Origin: Gymnodinialimonas sp. 57CJ19
GTDB taxonomy: Bacteria > Pseudomonadota > Alphaproteobacteria > Rhodobacterales > Rhodobacteraceae
Reading direction: 5' to 3'
Assembly: GCF_038396845.1 (NCBI RefSeq)
Contig: NZ_CP151587.1
Location: 2,702,001-2,766,000 of the forward strand
DNA length: 64,000 nucleotides
Positions 44,936 to 54,708 of the stretch are shown here, in pieces. The notes under the pieces are model-generated. The model saw only the letters and a program-made list of their open reading frames with translations, searched no databases and was not told the DNA's origin. The first letter of the stretch is position 1. Each line of letters starts with the position of its first letter. The position numbers and the translations under genes were made by a program.

Positions 44936-45490
44936 TTAGCGGTCCCTCCACGCCTCAAGGGCGGGGTTGTCGGCAGCCTGCTCCCCCGTCGGAGCGGCGG
45001 GATCAGGCGCAGGGGCGCGGCGGCGAAAAATACCCCCAAGGCGTTCGCGAAGGCTCCGCCGCCGCGCGCCGTCCCGGGATGCAGAGGGATCGCGGGTATA
45101 GTGAAATTCCCGCGCGCCGAAGTAGAAGCTGACGATTGCGCCCAATAGCCACCAAAGCGGTTCGGGCACCTCTTGCAAGCCAACCATTCGGGTGGCGAAG
45201 CCTGCGGGCTCTGCCATCGCGTAGACAAACAGGCCGAGGGTTCCCAAGGCCAGAAACGGCCGCGGCAAGCGGTTAAGACCGTTAATCATTCGGTCGAACC
45301 GGCCCGTGCCCGCGTGCTGAAACTCTGACGCGGCGGTTTCGAGCGTGGCTTGATGAATTTCTGCAGCCAATTCCATCGCCCGTGTGGCGTTGGGCACGAA
45401 AACCTCTGACAATCCTTCCGCCGCCTCGCCGATGCCTTCCACAGTGCTGCCAGCTCCTAGGCCATCCAAGGCCCGATCAATCAATCCCAT
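44936..45490 (-). CDS. GTA-type 3TM holin
   Basis: This protein of about 184 residues is like the 'holin of 3TMs, for gene-transfer release' family: a soluble N-terminus (LIDRALDGLGAGSTVEG) followed by membrane segments (FLALGTLGLFVYAMA and PLWWLLGAIVSFYFGA) and the REFHYTRDPS motif, with a basic C-terminal tail. It would make membrane pores that release the endolysin so GTA particles escape. Its ATG overlaps the endolysin stop by ten bases. No capsid or tail genes lie nearby. Confidence 0.83.
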   Translation of the reverse strand: MGLIDRALDGLGAGSTVEGIGEAAEGLSEVFVPNATRAMELAAEIHQATLETAASEFQHAGTGRFDRMINGLNRLPRPFLALGTLGLFVYAMAEPAGFATRMVGLQEVPEPLWWLLGAIVSFYFGAREFHYTRDPSASRDGARRRSLRERLGGIFRRRAPAPDPAAPTGEQAADNPALEAWRDR

Positions 45491-46092
45491 GATGCTGTCC
45501 GATCCCGATGTTGCGCCGCCGTCAGGTGGTAGCGCGGTGAAATGAATTCCTCGGCGCGGATGATCCAACCGCCTTTGCCGCCATCGCGCCGCCGCGCGTA
45601 TTTGCGCGAGGCGGGTCGGCGGTCGGCCAACCTGTAATAGTAATTCCGACGCGCGATGCCGTAGGCGTCCACCAGATGATCGGGCGCTGTGTTAATCGCG
45701 GCGTGGGCCGCCCGCGCGGTCTGCGGACCAATGGCCCCATCCACGGCAATATCCAGCCCCATATCCCGCAGCAGATGTTGCAGTATCCGCACCGCGTTGG
45801 AGCCAGCATTCACCTGCATATCGAAGACGCTGGCTTGCAGCGGATCGGGCAGCATATGGATGTTGGGACGGGTGAAATAATGTTCTAGAAACAGGTCCGT
45901 GGCCAGTTCCGGCGTGATGCGGCGCACGTCGTTCACGTCGACATCGCCGTCCCCGTCCAGATCCAGCCCCAACGCCCGCATCGTGTGGATCGTCACACCA
46001 TGTTTCGTCGCGCCACCCGGATCATCGGGGTCGTTCACGAACCCGCCTTCACGGGCCACAATCTGTTCTGCGATAGACCGAACCGTTTGCAT
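45481..46092 (-). CDS. GTA-type endolysin, glycoside hydrolase 108 family
   Basis: This 203-residue peptidoglycan hydrolase of the GH108/zliS type has the catalytic Glu15 in REGGFVNDPDDPGGATKHGV, then NIHMLPDPLQASVFDMQVNAG and a C-terminal peptidoglycan-binding-like part (DIAVDGAIGPQTARA). GGAGGG lies six bases ahead of ATG 46092, which fixes the start; a longer open frame is rejected. It lacks a signal peptide, so it depends on the holin next to it. A CtrA-like site lies 54 bp upstream. Confidence 0.88.
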   Translation of the reverse strand: MQTVRSIAEQIVAREGGFVNDPDDPGGATKHGVTIHTMRALGLDLDGDGDVDVNDVRRITPELATDLFLEHYFTRPNIHMLPDPLQASVFDMQVNAGSNAVRILQHLLRDMGLDIAVDGAIGPQTARAAHAAINTAPDHLVDAYGIARRNYYYRLADRRPASRKYARRRDGGKGGWIIRAEEFISPRYHLTAAQHRDRTASWD

Positions 46093-46145
46093 GGCTCGCC
46101 CTCCATGCTCTTGGTTTCTGGAGGCTTGAATCCACCATGGCGGGG

Positions 46146-46160
46146 TTAACAAACCCCTAA
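46146..46160. promoter_or_regulatory. CtrA-like site before the lysis cassette
   Basis: TTAA-N7-CTAA at 46146-46160 (TTAG-N7-TTAA on the other strand) matches the CtrA consensus TTAA-N7-TTAA at seven of eight positions. It lies 54-68 bp upstream of the endolysin start. CtrA controls GTA release in Rhodobacterales, so this fits the gene's role. Confidence 0.55.
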
Positions 46161-46217
46161 CATCGTCAAAGAAACGCAAGCCTGCGAGGAGGCCTTTGGC
46201 CGAGGAGAGGCGCGTCG

Positions 46218-46664
46218 TCAGCTATCGTTGGGGTCGACGTAGACGCCCTGTTCCTGCAGCGCTTCGATCACCTCGGCGGGCATGTAGGTCTCGTCATGGC
46301 GGGCGAGGATTTCCGTCGCTTCAAACGTGCCGTCCACGAGCCGCCCGGTACCGACCATGCCTTCACCTTCGCCAAACAGGTCAGGCAAGATCCCCGTGTA
46401 GCTCACCGGGATCGAGGCCGCGCCATCGGTCACCGCAAAGGTGATCGTCTCACCCTGCCCGCGCACCAAAGAGCCCTCCTCCACCAAGCCGCCGATACGG
46501 AACACTTCATGGGGCGGCGGCGGGTCCGAGGCAACCTCAGCGGGCGCTCGGAAGAAGTTGAAGGCATCTTGTGAGCCATAGACGATCAACGCGACGGCTG
46601 CCGTCATGAAAACGAAGGCCAGCACGATAATCTGAATACGCCGTTGCTTCTTTAGTCCACGCAT
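46218..46664 (-). CDS. ccmE: Cytochrome c-type biogenesis protein CcmE
   Basis: This 148-residue haem chaperone has a single N-terminal membrane helix (IQIIVLAFVFMTAAVALIVYG) and a periplasmic OB-fold. The covalent haem-binding site is His123 with Tyr127 (ARHDETY). It carries haem to apocytochrome c in the Ccm system. GAGAGGCGG lies before ATG 46664. The other ccm genes are not in this window. It follows argC on the same strand by 39 bp. Confidence 0.95.
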   Translation of the reverse strand: MRGLKKQRRIQIIVLAFVFMTAAVALIVYGSQDAFNFFRAPAEVASDPPPPHEVFRIGGLVEEGSLVRGQGETITFAVTDGAASIPVSYTGILPDLFGEGEGMVGTGRLVDGTFEATEILARHDETYMPAEVIEALQEQGVYVDPNDS

Positions 46665-46703
46665 CTTGCCGCCTCTCTTCCTGCCCTACGATTGCGCAAT
46701 CCT

Positions 46704-47732
46704 TTAAGGGAATACGCCCATGCCCATCAGGCCCGCAGTCTCATCCAGCCCCAGCATCAGGTTGGCATTCTGGATCGCCTGCCCGCTGGAGCCTTTGCAC
46801 AAATTATCCAACGCCGCGATGACCTGAGCCCGCCCGCTGCGCCGATCCGCTGCCACGCCGATGTGGCAATAGTTGGTGCCCCGCACGTCATGGGTCGAGG
46901 GGGCTGCGCCCATGGGTAGCACCTCGATAAACGGCTCACTTTGATATGCGTCAACCAGCGTTTGATGGATCGCGTCCGCGTCGCCTTTTACATAGCCCGT
47001 CGCCAGGATGCCCCGGTTGAACGGCGCCAGATGAGGGGTGAACTGGATCTCGACCTTGCGGCCTGCGATCAGGCTGAATTCTTGGTCAAATTCCCCCAGA
47101 TGGCGGTGGGTGCTGCCCAAGGCGTAGGCGTTTGTGCCTTCGGACAATTCCGCGTGCAAAAGGTTCTCTTTCAGGGAGCGTCCCGCACCGGAGACGCCGC
47201 AAATCAGGTCGAGGATGATGTCATCGAGGTCAATAACCCCCGCCGCAATCAGAGGCCGCAGGGCGAATTGCCCCGTGGCCGCGTTGCAGCCCGTGCCTGC
47301 CACCAGCCGGGCCGAGGCGATGTCGTCGCGGTAGAACTCGGTCAGGCCATAGACGGCCTCGGCCTGAAGCTCGGGCGCGTCGTGGGCTTTGCCGTACCAT
47401 TTGGCATAGTCAGCCACATCGCGCAGGCGGAAATCGGCGGAAAGGTCCACAACTTTAAGGTCGAGGGGCAAGTCTTTGATAACGCGCTGAGATGTCGCGT
47501 GGGGCAATGCGCAAAAAGCCAGATCAACCCCAGAGAAATCCACATCCTCGATCCGCGTCAAATCGGGCAGCGCGGCGCTGCGAAGGAACGGGTAGACCGA
47601 GGCCATGGATTGCCCGGCCTTGCGGTCTCCGGTCAGGGCCACGATCTCCATATCAGGGTGGCCATGGATCAGACGGCACAGCTCGGCCCCGGTGTAGCCG
47701 GAAGCGCCTAGGATCGCGATTTTCTTGGTCAT
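46704..47732 (-). CDS. argC: N-acetyl-gamma-glutamyl-phosphate reductase
   Basis: This 342-residue ArgC reduces N-acetyl-glutamyl phosphate to the semialdehyde in arginine synthesis. The NADP-binding start is [17 protein letters not shown], and the catalytic Cys149 lies in [17 protein letters not shown]. The C-terminal part has [25 protein letters not shown]-gg-CCATAAC inverted repeat (47800-47815) lies about 70-80 bp upstream and may be regulatory. It sits in a run of minus-strand genes with murI upstream and ccmE downstream. Confidence 0.96.
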   Translation of the reverse strand: MTKKIAILGASGYTGAELCRLIHGHPDMEIVALTGDRKAGQSMASVYPFLRSAALPDLTRIEDVDFSGVDLAFCALPHATSQRVIKDLPLDLKVVDLSADFRLRDVADYAKWYGKAHDAPELQAEAVYGLTEFYRDDIASARLVAGTGCNAATGQFALRPLIAAGVIDLDDIILDLICGVSGAGRSLKENLLHAELSEGTNAYALGSTHRHLGEFDQEFSLIAGRKVEIQFTPHLAPFNRGILATGYVKGDADAIHQTLVDAYQSEPFIEVLPMGAAPSTHDVRGTNYCHIGVAADRRSGRAQVIAALDNLCKGSSGQAIQNANLMLGLDETAGLMGMGVFP

Positions 47733-47844
47733 GGGACTTGCTTTCTGATGCGTCTGACGGGGAATAGGCCAAAGCCACCGCCGTTACAAATCACGGTTCG
47801 TTATGGGGCCATAACGGCCGCTGGTCTATGCCGAGTGTGTGCCG

Positions 47845-48654
47845 CTAGACGGCCTGAAACTTGATCTCTCGTCGCAGGAACAGCGTGGCTTGAGCTTCCA
47901 CCGATTTCGGATCACCCGTGGTCAGAAACGCAGGCTCGCCTGAGCCCAACATTTCGGGGCGACGCTCAAGGTAGTCGCCAAGGCTGGCCGCCACCAGGGA
48001 CGGCTGCGAGAAGACGGCGACGCCGTCGCCGAGGGCCGCGCGGAACACCTCTTCGACCAGCGGGTAGTGTGTGCAGCCAAGGATTGCTGCTTGCGGCTCG
48101 GGCATCCGTCGTTTCAACGCGTCCACATGGGACCGCACCAACGCCTCGGCCAGAATCATGTCGCCGTCTTCAATGGCATCGACGACGCCACCACAGGGCT
48201 GCGCCTCTACATCCACACCAATGGCCCGAAACGCCAGCTCCCGCTGAAACGCGCGGCTGCTGACGGTGGCTGGGGTGGCAAACAGCGCCACTTCTTTCAC
48301 GCCCACTTCGCGCGGTGGAGAGTTATCGCCCCAGTTGCGTTCTGTCAGCGCCTCGATCAGCGGCACAAAGACGCCAAGCACCCGCTTGCCTTCCGGCACC
48401 CAGCCTTCCTGCATCCGCCGAAGCGCCGCGGCCGAGGCCGTGTTGCACGCCAAGATCACCAGATCGCAGCCCCGGTCGAACAGATGCTGAACCCCGGCGG
48501 TTGTCAGGTCGTAGATGTCATCGGCGTCGCGCACCCCGTAGGGGGCATGGGCGTTGTCGCCCAAATAGATCAGCGGCACATCGGGCAGCGCCTTGGACAC
48601 CGCATCGAGCACCGTCAGCCCGCCAAGGCCGCTGTCGAAAATTCCTACTGCCAT
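47845..48654 (-). CDS. murI: Glutamate racemase
   Basis: This 269-residue MurI makes D-glutamate for peptidoglycan. It begins [13 protein letters not shown] and has the two catalytic cysteines in ILACNTASA and [13 protein letters not shown]. Its start overlaps by one base the stop of the upstream acyltransferase gene (TGATG), so the two are likely cotranscribed. Confidence 0.96.
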   Translation of the reverse strand: MAVGIFDSGLGGLTVLDAVSKALPDVPLIYLGDNAHAPYGVRDADDIYDLTTAGVQHLFDRGCDLVILACNTASAAALRRMQEGWVPEGKRVLGVFVPLIEALTERNWGDNSPPREVGVKEVALFATPATVSSRAFQRELAFRAIGVDVEAQPCGGVVDAIEDGDMILAEALVRSHVDALKRRMPEPQAAILGCTHYPLVEEVFRAALGDGVAVFSQPSLVAASLGDYLERRPEMLGSGEPAFLTTGDPKSVEAQATLFLRREIKFQAV

Positions 48655-49616
48655 CAGTACCGCTCCTTTATCGTTTTTCGCGTCGCGGGCTTCTTTGCGT
48701 CTGGCCTGCGATGTTTAGCCTCAAATTCAAATCCCCGCGCCTCGGGGTCAAGGGGGCGTGGCGACAAGGCATAGGTGGTTTGGCGCAGGAACTCCATCAA
48801 CGCAACCGGATCCCCTGCCCGCGCGTCCAGCTCGGCCCGTGAGATCGGCGCGCCCACGACGATCTTGACCTTGGAGTTGGTGCGCGCGCGGAACTCCTTG
48901 ATCAGCAACCCCATGCGCAGGGTCGAGTGCAAGTGGCTGGCCAATTGAAACAGTCGAGAGTTATGGCCCTCGAAATAGATCGGCACCACGGTCGCCTCGG
49001 ATTTGGCAATCATCCGCGCGGTAAAGCTGCGCCATTTCGGGTCCATGGGCCGCCCAAAGGGCTTGGCCGCCGTGCTGACCGTGCCGCCGGGGAAGACGCC
49101 AATCGCGCCGCCATCGTCCAGGTAGGACAGCGCCGTCTTGCGGGTAGCGATGTTCTGGGCCAGCGCCGCTTTCGTGTCTTCAAACGATACGGGCAAGATC
49201 ACCTTGTTGAGGTCTTCCGCCCTTTGGAACACCTGGTGCGCCAGAATGCGGAAATCGCCTCGGGTCTGCGCCAGAATATGGCCCAACATCAGCCCGTCCA
49301 GAATGCCGTAGGGGTGGTTGGCGATCATCACCAGCGGGCCGTTTTCGGGGATGTTATCCAGCGATCCGCCCACCACTTCAAGCTCCAGCTTGTAGCGTTG
49401 CACCATCACGTCCCAGAAGTCGCGGCCTTGGCGCATGTCCTCGGCGTAGCCCCTCGCACGGCGGATCAGTCTGAGCCGCCCGGTCGAGTTCTCCATCGCG
49501 CGGATCAGCGCCCGGCCGCCTTTGGTGACGGCAGAGTTGGCATAAGAAATATCGCGTGCCACAGCCCTTTCGGAAGCGTGCAGCGCCTTGCGATTTGAAC
49601 GGCGACGTAGGGGCAT
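48654..49616 (-). CDS. Lysophospholipid acyltransferase family protein
   Basis: This 320-residue PlsC-like acyltransferase has the catalytic motif [14 protein letters not shown], a variant of NHX4D with one extra residue, and the second block [11 protein letters not shown]. It resembles hemolysin-like/ornithine-lipid type acyltransferases rather than PlsC itself. The substrate is unknown. No signal peptide is visible; it probably binds the inner face of the membrane. It is coupled to murI by a one-base overlap. Confidence 0.82.
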   Translation of the reverse strand: MPLRRRSNRKALHASERAVARDISYANSAVTKGGRALIRAMENSTGRLRLIRRARGYAEDMRQGRDFWDVMVQRYKLELEVVGGSLDNIPENGPLVMIANHPYGILDGLMLGHILAQTRGDFRILAHQVFQRAEDLNKVILPVSFEDTKAALAQNIATRKTALSYLDDGGAIGVFPGGTVSTAAKPFGRPMDPKWRSFTARMIAKSEATVVPIYFEGHNSRLFQLASHLHSTLRMGLLIKEFRARTNSKVKIVVGAPISRAELDARAGDPVALMEFLRQTTYALSPRPLDPEARGFEFEAKHRRPDAKKPATRKTIKERY

Positions 49617-49698
49617 TGGATGACCTCGTCAGAAGGCTGTACGAAACACTTAGTCAGTCGTTTTGTGCGGGTCTAGTGATGTTTGGACAAGGCCCGCG

Positions 49699-50664
49699 CT
49701 ATCCACGCCGGGTCCATCCCCAAAGGCACAGAAGCTCCATCGCCACATGGGCGCCCGCCACGGCGGTGATCTCCGACACGTCGAACGGCGGAGAGACCTC
49801 TACCACATCGCCGCCCACAAGGTTGATCCCGGCCAGGTCCCGCAACAAGATCGCTGCCTGAGCGCTGGACATGCCCCCCCACACGGGCGTTCCGGTGCCG
49901 GGCGCGAAGGCGGGGTCCAGGGCGTCGATATCAAACGACAGATAGACCGGCCCATCGCCCGCCCGTGCCTTCACGGCCGCGGCAACCGCGCTGGCTCCGG
50001 CCTCGTGCATTTCACGGGCGTCGTGGATGTGGATGCCAAGGTTATCCTCCACCACAGTCCGAATGCCGATGTGAGAGGACCGAGCCACGTCAATCAGCCC
50101 CTCCTTCACCGCCGTGTAGCAAAACGTCCCGTGGTCGATCCGTGAAGGGTCATCATCGGGCCAGGTGTCGGTGTGGGCATCCACTTGGATCAGCGTCAAG
50201 GGTCCATGAACAGCCGCATGGGCGCGCAGGATCGGCAGGGTGATAGAATGATCGCCGCCAAGGGTAATGGCCGCCGCCCCTGCCCCGAGGATGCCCGCAA
50301 TATGGGCCTCGATCCGGGCGGGGACATCGGCGGTGTGGGCATAGTCAAAGGGCATGTCGCCATAATCGGCGATGGCCAGCGCCTCCAAAGGGGAATAGCC
50401 GTTCCATCCATAGGGCGGATCAAAGGGCTGAAGCGCCGAGGCCGCACGGATTGCCCGTGGCCCCAGGCGCGTGCCGGGGCGGTTGGTGACAGATTGGTCA
50501 AACGGAATGCCGGAAATCGCCACATCCACGCCGGACAAATCCTTGGTGTAGCGGCGCCGCAAGAACGAGGGCGCGCCGGAAAAGGCGTTCTCGAATGCCA
50601 ATCCCTTGAGCCCGCCCCGGGTGAACGCCCCATCGACCTCGTTCTTTGCATCTTCCAGTGCCAT
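49699..50664 (-). CDS. speB: Agmatinase / ureohydrolase
   Basis: This 321-residue ureohydrolase has all manganese-binding motifs: GGDHS, VDAHTD with the nearby catalytic His, and SFDIDALDP. GVDVAISGIPFDQSVTNRPGTRLGP resembles agmatinase more than arginase, so it probably splits agmatine to putrescine and urea. Other guanidino substrates are possible in this family. AAGGG precedes ATG 50664. It is divergent from the flavin reductase. Confidence 0.86.
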   Translation of the reverse strand: MALEDAKNEVDGAFTRGGLKGLAFENAFSGAPSFLRRRYTKDLSGVDVAISGIPFDQSVTNRPGTRLGPRAIRAASALQPFDPPYGWNGYSPLEALAIADYGDMPFDYAHTADVPARIEAHIAGILGAGAAAITLGGDHSITLPILRAHAAVHGPLTLIQVDAHTDTWPDDDPSRIDHGTFCYTAVKEGLIDVARSSHIGIRTVVEDNLGIHIHDAREMHEAGASAVAAAVKARAGDGPVYLSFDIDALDPAFAPGTGTPVWGGMSSAQAAILLRDLAGINLVGGDVVEVSPPFDVSEITAVAGAHVAMELLCLWGWTRRG

Positions 50665-50816
50665 GATTTGCCCTTCGCGTTTCCTGTGCCCTTGCTATAC
50701 CCGGATTGGGCCTTGGCGAAGCCCTGAATTGATCCATCTTGTACCGGGAACCGGGGTGGGCGATGTTTCCCCCAACAGGTAAGCGGGCAAGACGGGCCGG
50801 CGACAAAGGGATGAAA

Positions 50817-51314
50817 ATGAACGATCTGAAAGCGACATTTCTGGAAGGCATGAGCCGCGCGGCCGCCTCGGTCTGTGTGGTGACAACCGACGGCCCTGCG
50901 GGACGCGGCGGGGTGACGGTTTCGGCCATGACCTCGATCTCGGCCGATGGCGATCAGCCGACCATGCTGACGTGCCTCAACGCCAGCGCCAGCTCCCTGC
51001 CGTTGGTGTTGGAAAACGGCTGCTTTTGCATCAACGTGCTGGGGATCGGCCAAACCGAGATTTCCGACATCTTCTCGTCACGCATCCCCGCGCCGGGGGG
51101 CGACAAGTTCAACGCCGTGGATCACACCATACTTGAAACCGGCGCCCCGTTTCTGTCGGCGGCGTTGGTGGGGTTTGATTGCCGCCTTGTGTCGGCCGAG
51201 AAGATCGGCTCGCACCACATCTGCATCGGCGCGGTTGAGGCCGTACGTGTGGCCGAGGATGGCAAGCCGCTGCTCTACGGGATGCGCCGCTACCTCCGGG
51301 CCGAGAACCATTAG
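50817..51314 (+). CDS. Flavin reductase-like domain protein
   Basis: This 165-residue FMN-binding split-barrel protein has the start MSRAAASVCVVTTDGPAGRGGVTVSAMTSIS and the HHICIGAVEAV motif of the flavin reductase family. Such proteins supply reduced flavin to two-component monooxygenases, but no partner oxygenase is nearby. I chose ATG 50817 because AAAGGG lies six bases upstream; ATG 50811 is too close to that site. It converges on the DUF2254 gene. Confidence 0.82.
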   Translation: MNDLKATFLEGMSRAAASVCVVTTDGPAGRGGVTVSAMTSISADGDQPTMLTCLNASASSLPLVLENGCFCINVLGIGQTEISDIFSSRIPAPGGDKFNAVDHTILETGAPFLSAALVGFDCRLVSAEKIGSHHICIGAVEAVRVAEDGKPLLYGMRRYLRAENH

Positions 51315-51320
51315 GCGCGT

Positions 51321-52559
51321 CTAGGCATCAATCGACGAAAGACGCTTGGCCAGATCGTCATGGTCGCGCCGTGACAATCCTTCGGCGCCGTCAATCCTGT
51401 CCTTGATTTCATCCAAAAGGGTGCGCACCGAATGGCCGAAAACCTCGGCAGAGATGGTGTTGAGCGCTTCCAGGGCCTCCATCAGATGTAGTTGCACCTG
51501 CGCGTTTTGCGCCCCGTCACGGATCAGGGGGCGGAACGCGGCCTCGACCATATCAACGGGATCGGTAGAGGGGACGTGGATGAGGGGAAAGCGCACGTCG
51601 GGGGCTTCGCGAACCTCCCACTGCGCCAAAACCGAAAGCTGTCTGCCAATCACCGCAACGGCAGTGCCGGGATCATTCACGGCAGGCGAAAGCGCCCGCG
51701 ATCCGATTTCGGCCAGAACAATCATGCCATAGCGCGGGTCTTGGTCAAAACTGCGGAACCGATCCACGGTAAAGGCGTGCCGCACCGGCTCGGAATCATC
51801 GAATCCGCCCAACACATGGAGAAGGGGCGCGCCGGGGTAGACAAAATCTCCGGGTAAAGTGGCAAGATAGAACTGGCAGCCCGCCGCCTCGGCGCAGTCA
51901 TTCAGGGCTTCGACATCTATGTGTTGGATGTAGCCGGTTTGATCGCTTTTCAGGGGGACCGCGCCCTCGGGTGGTGGTCCTTTCATGGGGCGCGCGCCCA
52001 TCCAAGGTGTTTTCAGCCGGGTGCTCAGGGCTGTACGGGCGGCTTCCTCGACCCGGTCGAGGGTGTTGTTCATGCGCCCGAATTCCGGCAGGTAGCCCAT
52101 CCAGCGCAACAGGGTCAGCACAACGACAATCACCACGAGGATCGTGGCAATAAACAGCACCAACCGTGCTCCTGGGTCGTAATAGCCCGCGTTCAGGCCG
52201 ATGATCGCCACGATGGAGTAGACAAACGCCCCCAGAAAGGTGGACAGCGTGGTTTGGGTCGTGGTGTCTTGCTGCAAAAGCGCGGTGGAGCGCGGCGTGG
52301 CAGCGCTTGCTGCCGCTGTAAAGGCGTTCACTGCGATGGACAGTGAGAAGGTCGTGACCGCCAGCATCGACGAGGCAAGGATATGCAACACGTCATCGAC
52401 AGCATTGCCGCCCAAAGCCTCGGCCCATTCCTCGGGAATAAGCGGTGACAACAGCGGCGCGACCGCCGCTACAAGGATTGCCAAAACGGCAAAAGCCGCC
52501 ACGCGCACCCACAGTTCGCGCAACAGGCTGCGCAGCGTCCAAAGCCATTTGCTAATCAT
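51321..52559 (-). CDS. DUF2254 membrane protein
   Basis: This 412-residue protein of the DUF2254 family has four N-terminal membrane segments (AAFAVLAILVAAVAPLLS, LAVTTFSLSIAVNAF, FLGAFVYSIVAIIGLNAG, VLFIATILVVIVVVLTLL) followed by a large cytoplasmic domain with AEIGSRALSPAVNDPGTA. The family function is unknown. ATG 52559 precedes the first helix; an open frame to 52607 is not supported. It converges on the flavin reductase gene and lies 75 bp from the amidohydrolase on the same strand. Confidence 0.83.
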   Translation of the reverse strand: MISKWLWTLRSLLRELWVRVAAFAVLAILVAAVAPLLSPLIPEEWAEALGGNAVDDVLHILASSMLAVTTFSLSIAVNAFTAAASAATPRSTALLQQDTTTQTTLSTFLGAFVYSIVAIIGLNAGYYDPGARLVLFIATILVVIVVVLTLLRWMGYLPEFGRMNNTLDRVEEAARTALSTRLKTPWMGARPMKGPPPEGAVPLKSDQTGYIQHIDVEALNDCAEAAGCQFYLATLPGDFVYPGAPLLHVLGGFDDSEPVRHAFTVDRFRSFDQDPRYGMIVLAEIGSRALSPAVNDPGTAVAVIGRQLSVLAQWEVREAPDVRFPLIHVPSTDPVDMVEAAFRPLIRDGAQNAQVQLHLMEALEALNTISAEVFGHSVRTLLDEIKDRIDGAEGLSRRDHDDLAKRLSSIDA

Positions 52560-52634
52560 GACAGGATGATAGAGCAACGGCGCCAGCGAGCAATGGCCGT
52601 CGCGCAAATTATTTCCACGCAGGGCTCGTGGTCC

Positions 52635-53795
52635 CTAGGCGGGATTGGCGCGTTCCACGAAGCCCGCCAGAAGGCTGGCGCCCAGGGGCGAAATTTCATC
52701 GTTAAAGTCAAATTCGGGGTGGTGCAGACCCGCGCCTTCGCCCGCGCCGACGAACAGATAGGCACCGGGCCGGGCCTCCAGCATATAGGCGAAATCCTCG
52801 GCTCCCATCTCTTTGGAGGCATTGCCATCGACGCGCTCGGCCCCGGCGACATCTCGGGCGACGTCAATGGCGAAAGCCGCAGCGCCCGGGTCGTTGATCG
52901 TGGCGGGGTAGCCACGCTCGTAGACGAAGTCGATTTCCACCCCGTAGCTGGCCGCCTGCCCTTCGGCGATCTCGCCCATGCGACGTTCAACCATGTCGCG
53001 GACATCGGCATCAAAGGTGCGCACGGTACCGTTGAGGTAGGCGGATTCCGGGATCACGTTATCGGTAGAGCCCGCATGAATTTGCGTGACCGACACGACC
53101 AGGTCATCCAGCGCCCTGTTGTTGCGTGACACGATCGTGCCAAAGCCCTGTGCTACGGCAATGGCCGCCGGGATTGGGTCCAAGGTTTCATGGGGATAGG
53201 CGCCATGGCCGCCCTTGCCCTTGATGTTCACGTGGAACGTGTCGGCGGACGCCATGATCGCGCCGGGGTTGGTAAAGACGCTGCCCAACTCTTTGCCCGG
53301 CACGTTATGCAGCGCGAAGACCTTGGCGATGTTGAAGGTATCCATGATGCCTTCGTCCACCATCACCCCCGCGCCGCCGCCGCCCTCTTCCGCGGGTTGG
53401 AAAATCAGCGCCACGCGACCCGTAAAGTTGCGCGTCTCGGCCAGATATTTCGCCGCCCCCAACAGCATCGTCGTATGGCCATCATGGCCGCAAGCGTGCA
53501 TCTTCCCGGCAATGGTCGAGGCATGGTCGGCCCCCGTCGCCTCTTCAATCGGAAGCGCATCCATATCGGCGCGAAGACCGATGGTGTCGCCGGGCACACC
53601 GCTGTCGATAATCGCCACAACGCCCGAGGTCGCGATCCCCTCGTGAATATCGCTGATGCCGAACTCCTTGAGCTTGTCCACCACGAAAGCAGCGGTCTGG
53701 TGGCACTCGAACTGCAATTCCGGGTGCATATGAAGATGCCTGCGCCAGGTTTTCATGTCGTCGGCCATAGCAGCGATGGAGTTGATGATGGGCAT
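52635..53795 (-). CDS. M20-family amidohydrolase (hippurate hydrolase-like)
   Basis: This 386-residue M20D aminoacylase begins RRHLHMHPELQFECHQTAAFV, has the metal ligands in MHACGHDGHTTM and the PAEEGGGGAG region, and GGHGAYPHETLDP in the lid domain. It is of the type that cleaves N-acyl amino acids such as hippurate. GGAGAACTCC lies before ATG 53795. It is divergent from mazG, with 115 bp between them. Confidence 0.9.
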   Translation of the reverse strand: MPIINSIAAMADDMKTWRRHLHMHPELQFECHQTAAFVVDKLKEFGISDIHEGIATSGVVAIIDSGVPGDTIGLRADMDALPIEEATGADHASTIAGKMHACGHDGHTTMLLGAAKYLAETRNFTGRVALIFQPAEEGGGGAGVMVDEGIMDTFNIAKVFALHNVPGKELGSVFTNPGAIMASADTFHVNIKGKGGHGAYPHETLDPIPAAIAVAQGFGTIVSRNNRALDDLVVSVTQIHAGSTDNVIPESAYLNGTVRTFDADVRDMVERRMGEIAEGQAASYGVEIDFVYERGYPATINDPGAAAFAIDVARDVAGAERVDGNASKEMGAEDFAYMLEARPGAYLFVGAGEGAGLHHPEFDFNDEISPLGASLLAGFVERANPA

Positions 53796-53910
53796 GGAGT
53801 TCTCCAATATCGGGGGGGGTGTTGTGCCCAGTGTTGAGCCTGTGGGGCGAAGATGCAAGGACCTAACTGGGGGCTTGCTCTGGGGTGAATGTTGGCCCAT
53901 CCCTTGCACC

Positions 53911-54708
53911 ATGAAAACGCTCCCCTCCGACCCGATGCACCGCCTGCGCGCCATCATGGCGCGGCTGCGCGATCCCGTTCATGGCTGCCCGTGGGACGTG
54001 GAGCAGACGTTTGCGTCAATTGCCCCCTATACCATCGAAGAGGCCTACGAGGTTGCCGACGCCATCGAGCGTGGTGATATGGACGAGCTACGTGGAGAGT
54101 TGGGGGATCTGCTGTTCCAGTCCGTCTTCCACGCGCAGATGGCCGAGGATGGCGGGCATTTCGACTTTGACGATGTGGCCCGGGGCATTGGCGACAAAAT
54201 GATCGCCCGCCATCCCCATGTGTTCGGCGACGAAAGCAACGCCAAATCGGCCGAGCAACAGGTGGCGGATTGGGAAACGGTGAAGGCGGCTGAGCGGGCC
54301 GCCAAGGATGCCGGCGGCGTGTTGGATGACGTGGCGATGGGACTGCCCGCCTTGATGCGCGCCGAAAAGCTGCAAAAACGCGCGGCGCGGGTGGGGTTTG
54401 ACTGGCCCGAGATTGGGCATGTCATCGACAAGATCGCTGAAGAAGCCCGAGAGCTGGCCGAAGCGAGAGACACCCTGCCACAGGAAAAAATCGCCGAGGA
54501 AATGGGGGACCTGTTATTCGTGATGGCCAATCTGGCGCGTCACCTGAAGGTGGATCCGGAAACGGCGCTGCGCGGCGCGAATGCCAAGTTCGTGCGCAGG
54601 TTTTCCTATATTGAACAGGCGCTTGCGGAGCGTTCTTCAAGCCCCACTTCAAGCACACTAGAAGAAATGGACGCGCTTTGGGACGACGCGAAAGCCAAAG
54701 GCTTATGA
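53911..54708 (+). CDS. mazG: Nucleoside triphosphate pyrophosphohydrolase MazG
   Basis: This 265-residue tandem-domain MazG has two copies of the EEAYE...EELGDLLF-type metal motif, EEAYEVADAIERGDMDELRGELGD in the first half and EEARELAEARD...EEMGDLLF in the second. It hydrolyses aberrant or canonical NTPs to NMPs and pyrophosphate, a house-cleaning role. ATG 53911 starts the conserved MKTLPSDPMHRLRAIMARLRDP. It shares its last bases with the EamA transporter start (ATGA). Confidence 0.94.
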   Translation: MKTLPSDPMHRLRAIMARLRDPVHGCPWDVEQTFASIAPYTIEEAYEVADAIERGDMDELRGELGDLLFQSVFHAQMAEDGGHFDFDDVARGIGDKMIARHPHVFGDESNAKSAEQQVADWETVKAAERAAKDAGGVLDDVAMGLPALMRAEKLQKRAARVGFDWPEIGHVIDKIAEEARELAEARDTLPQEKIAEEMGDLLFVMANLARHLKVDPETALRGANAKFVRRFSYIEQALAERSSSPTSSTLEEMDALWDDAKAKGL

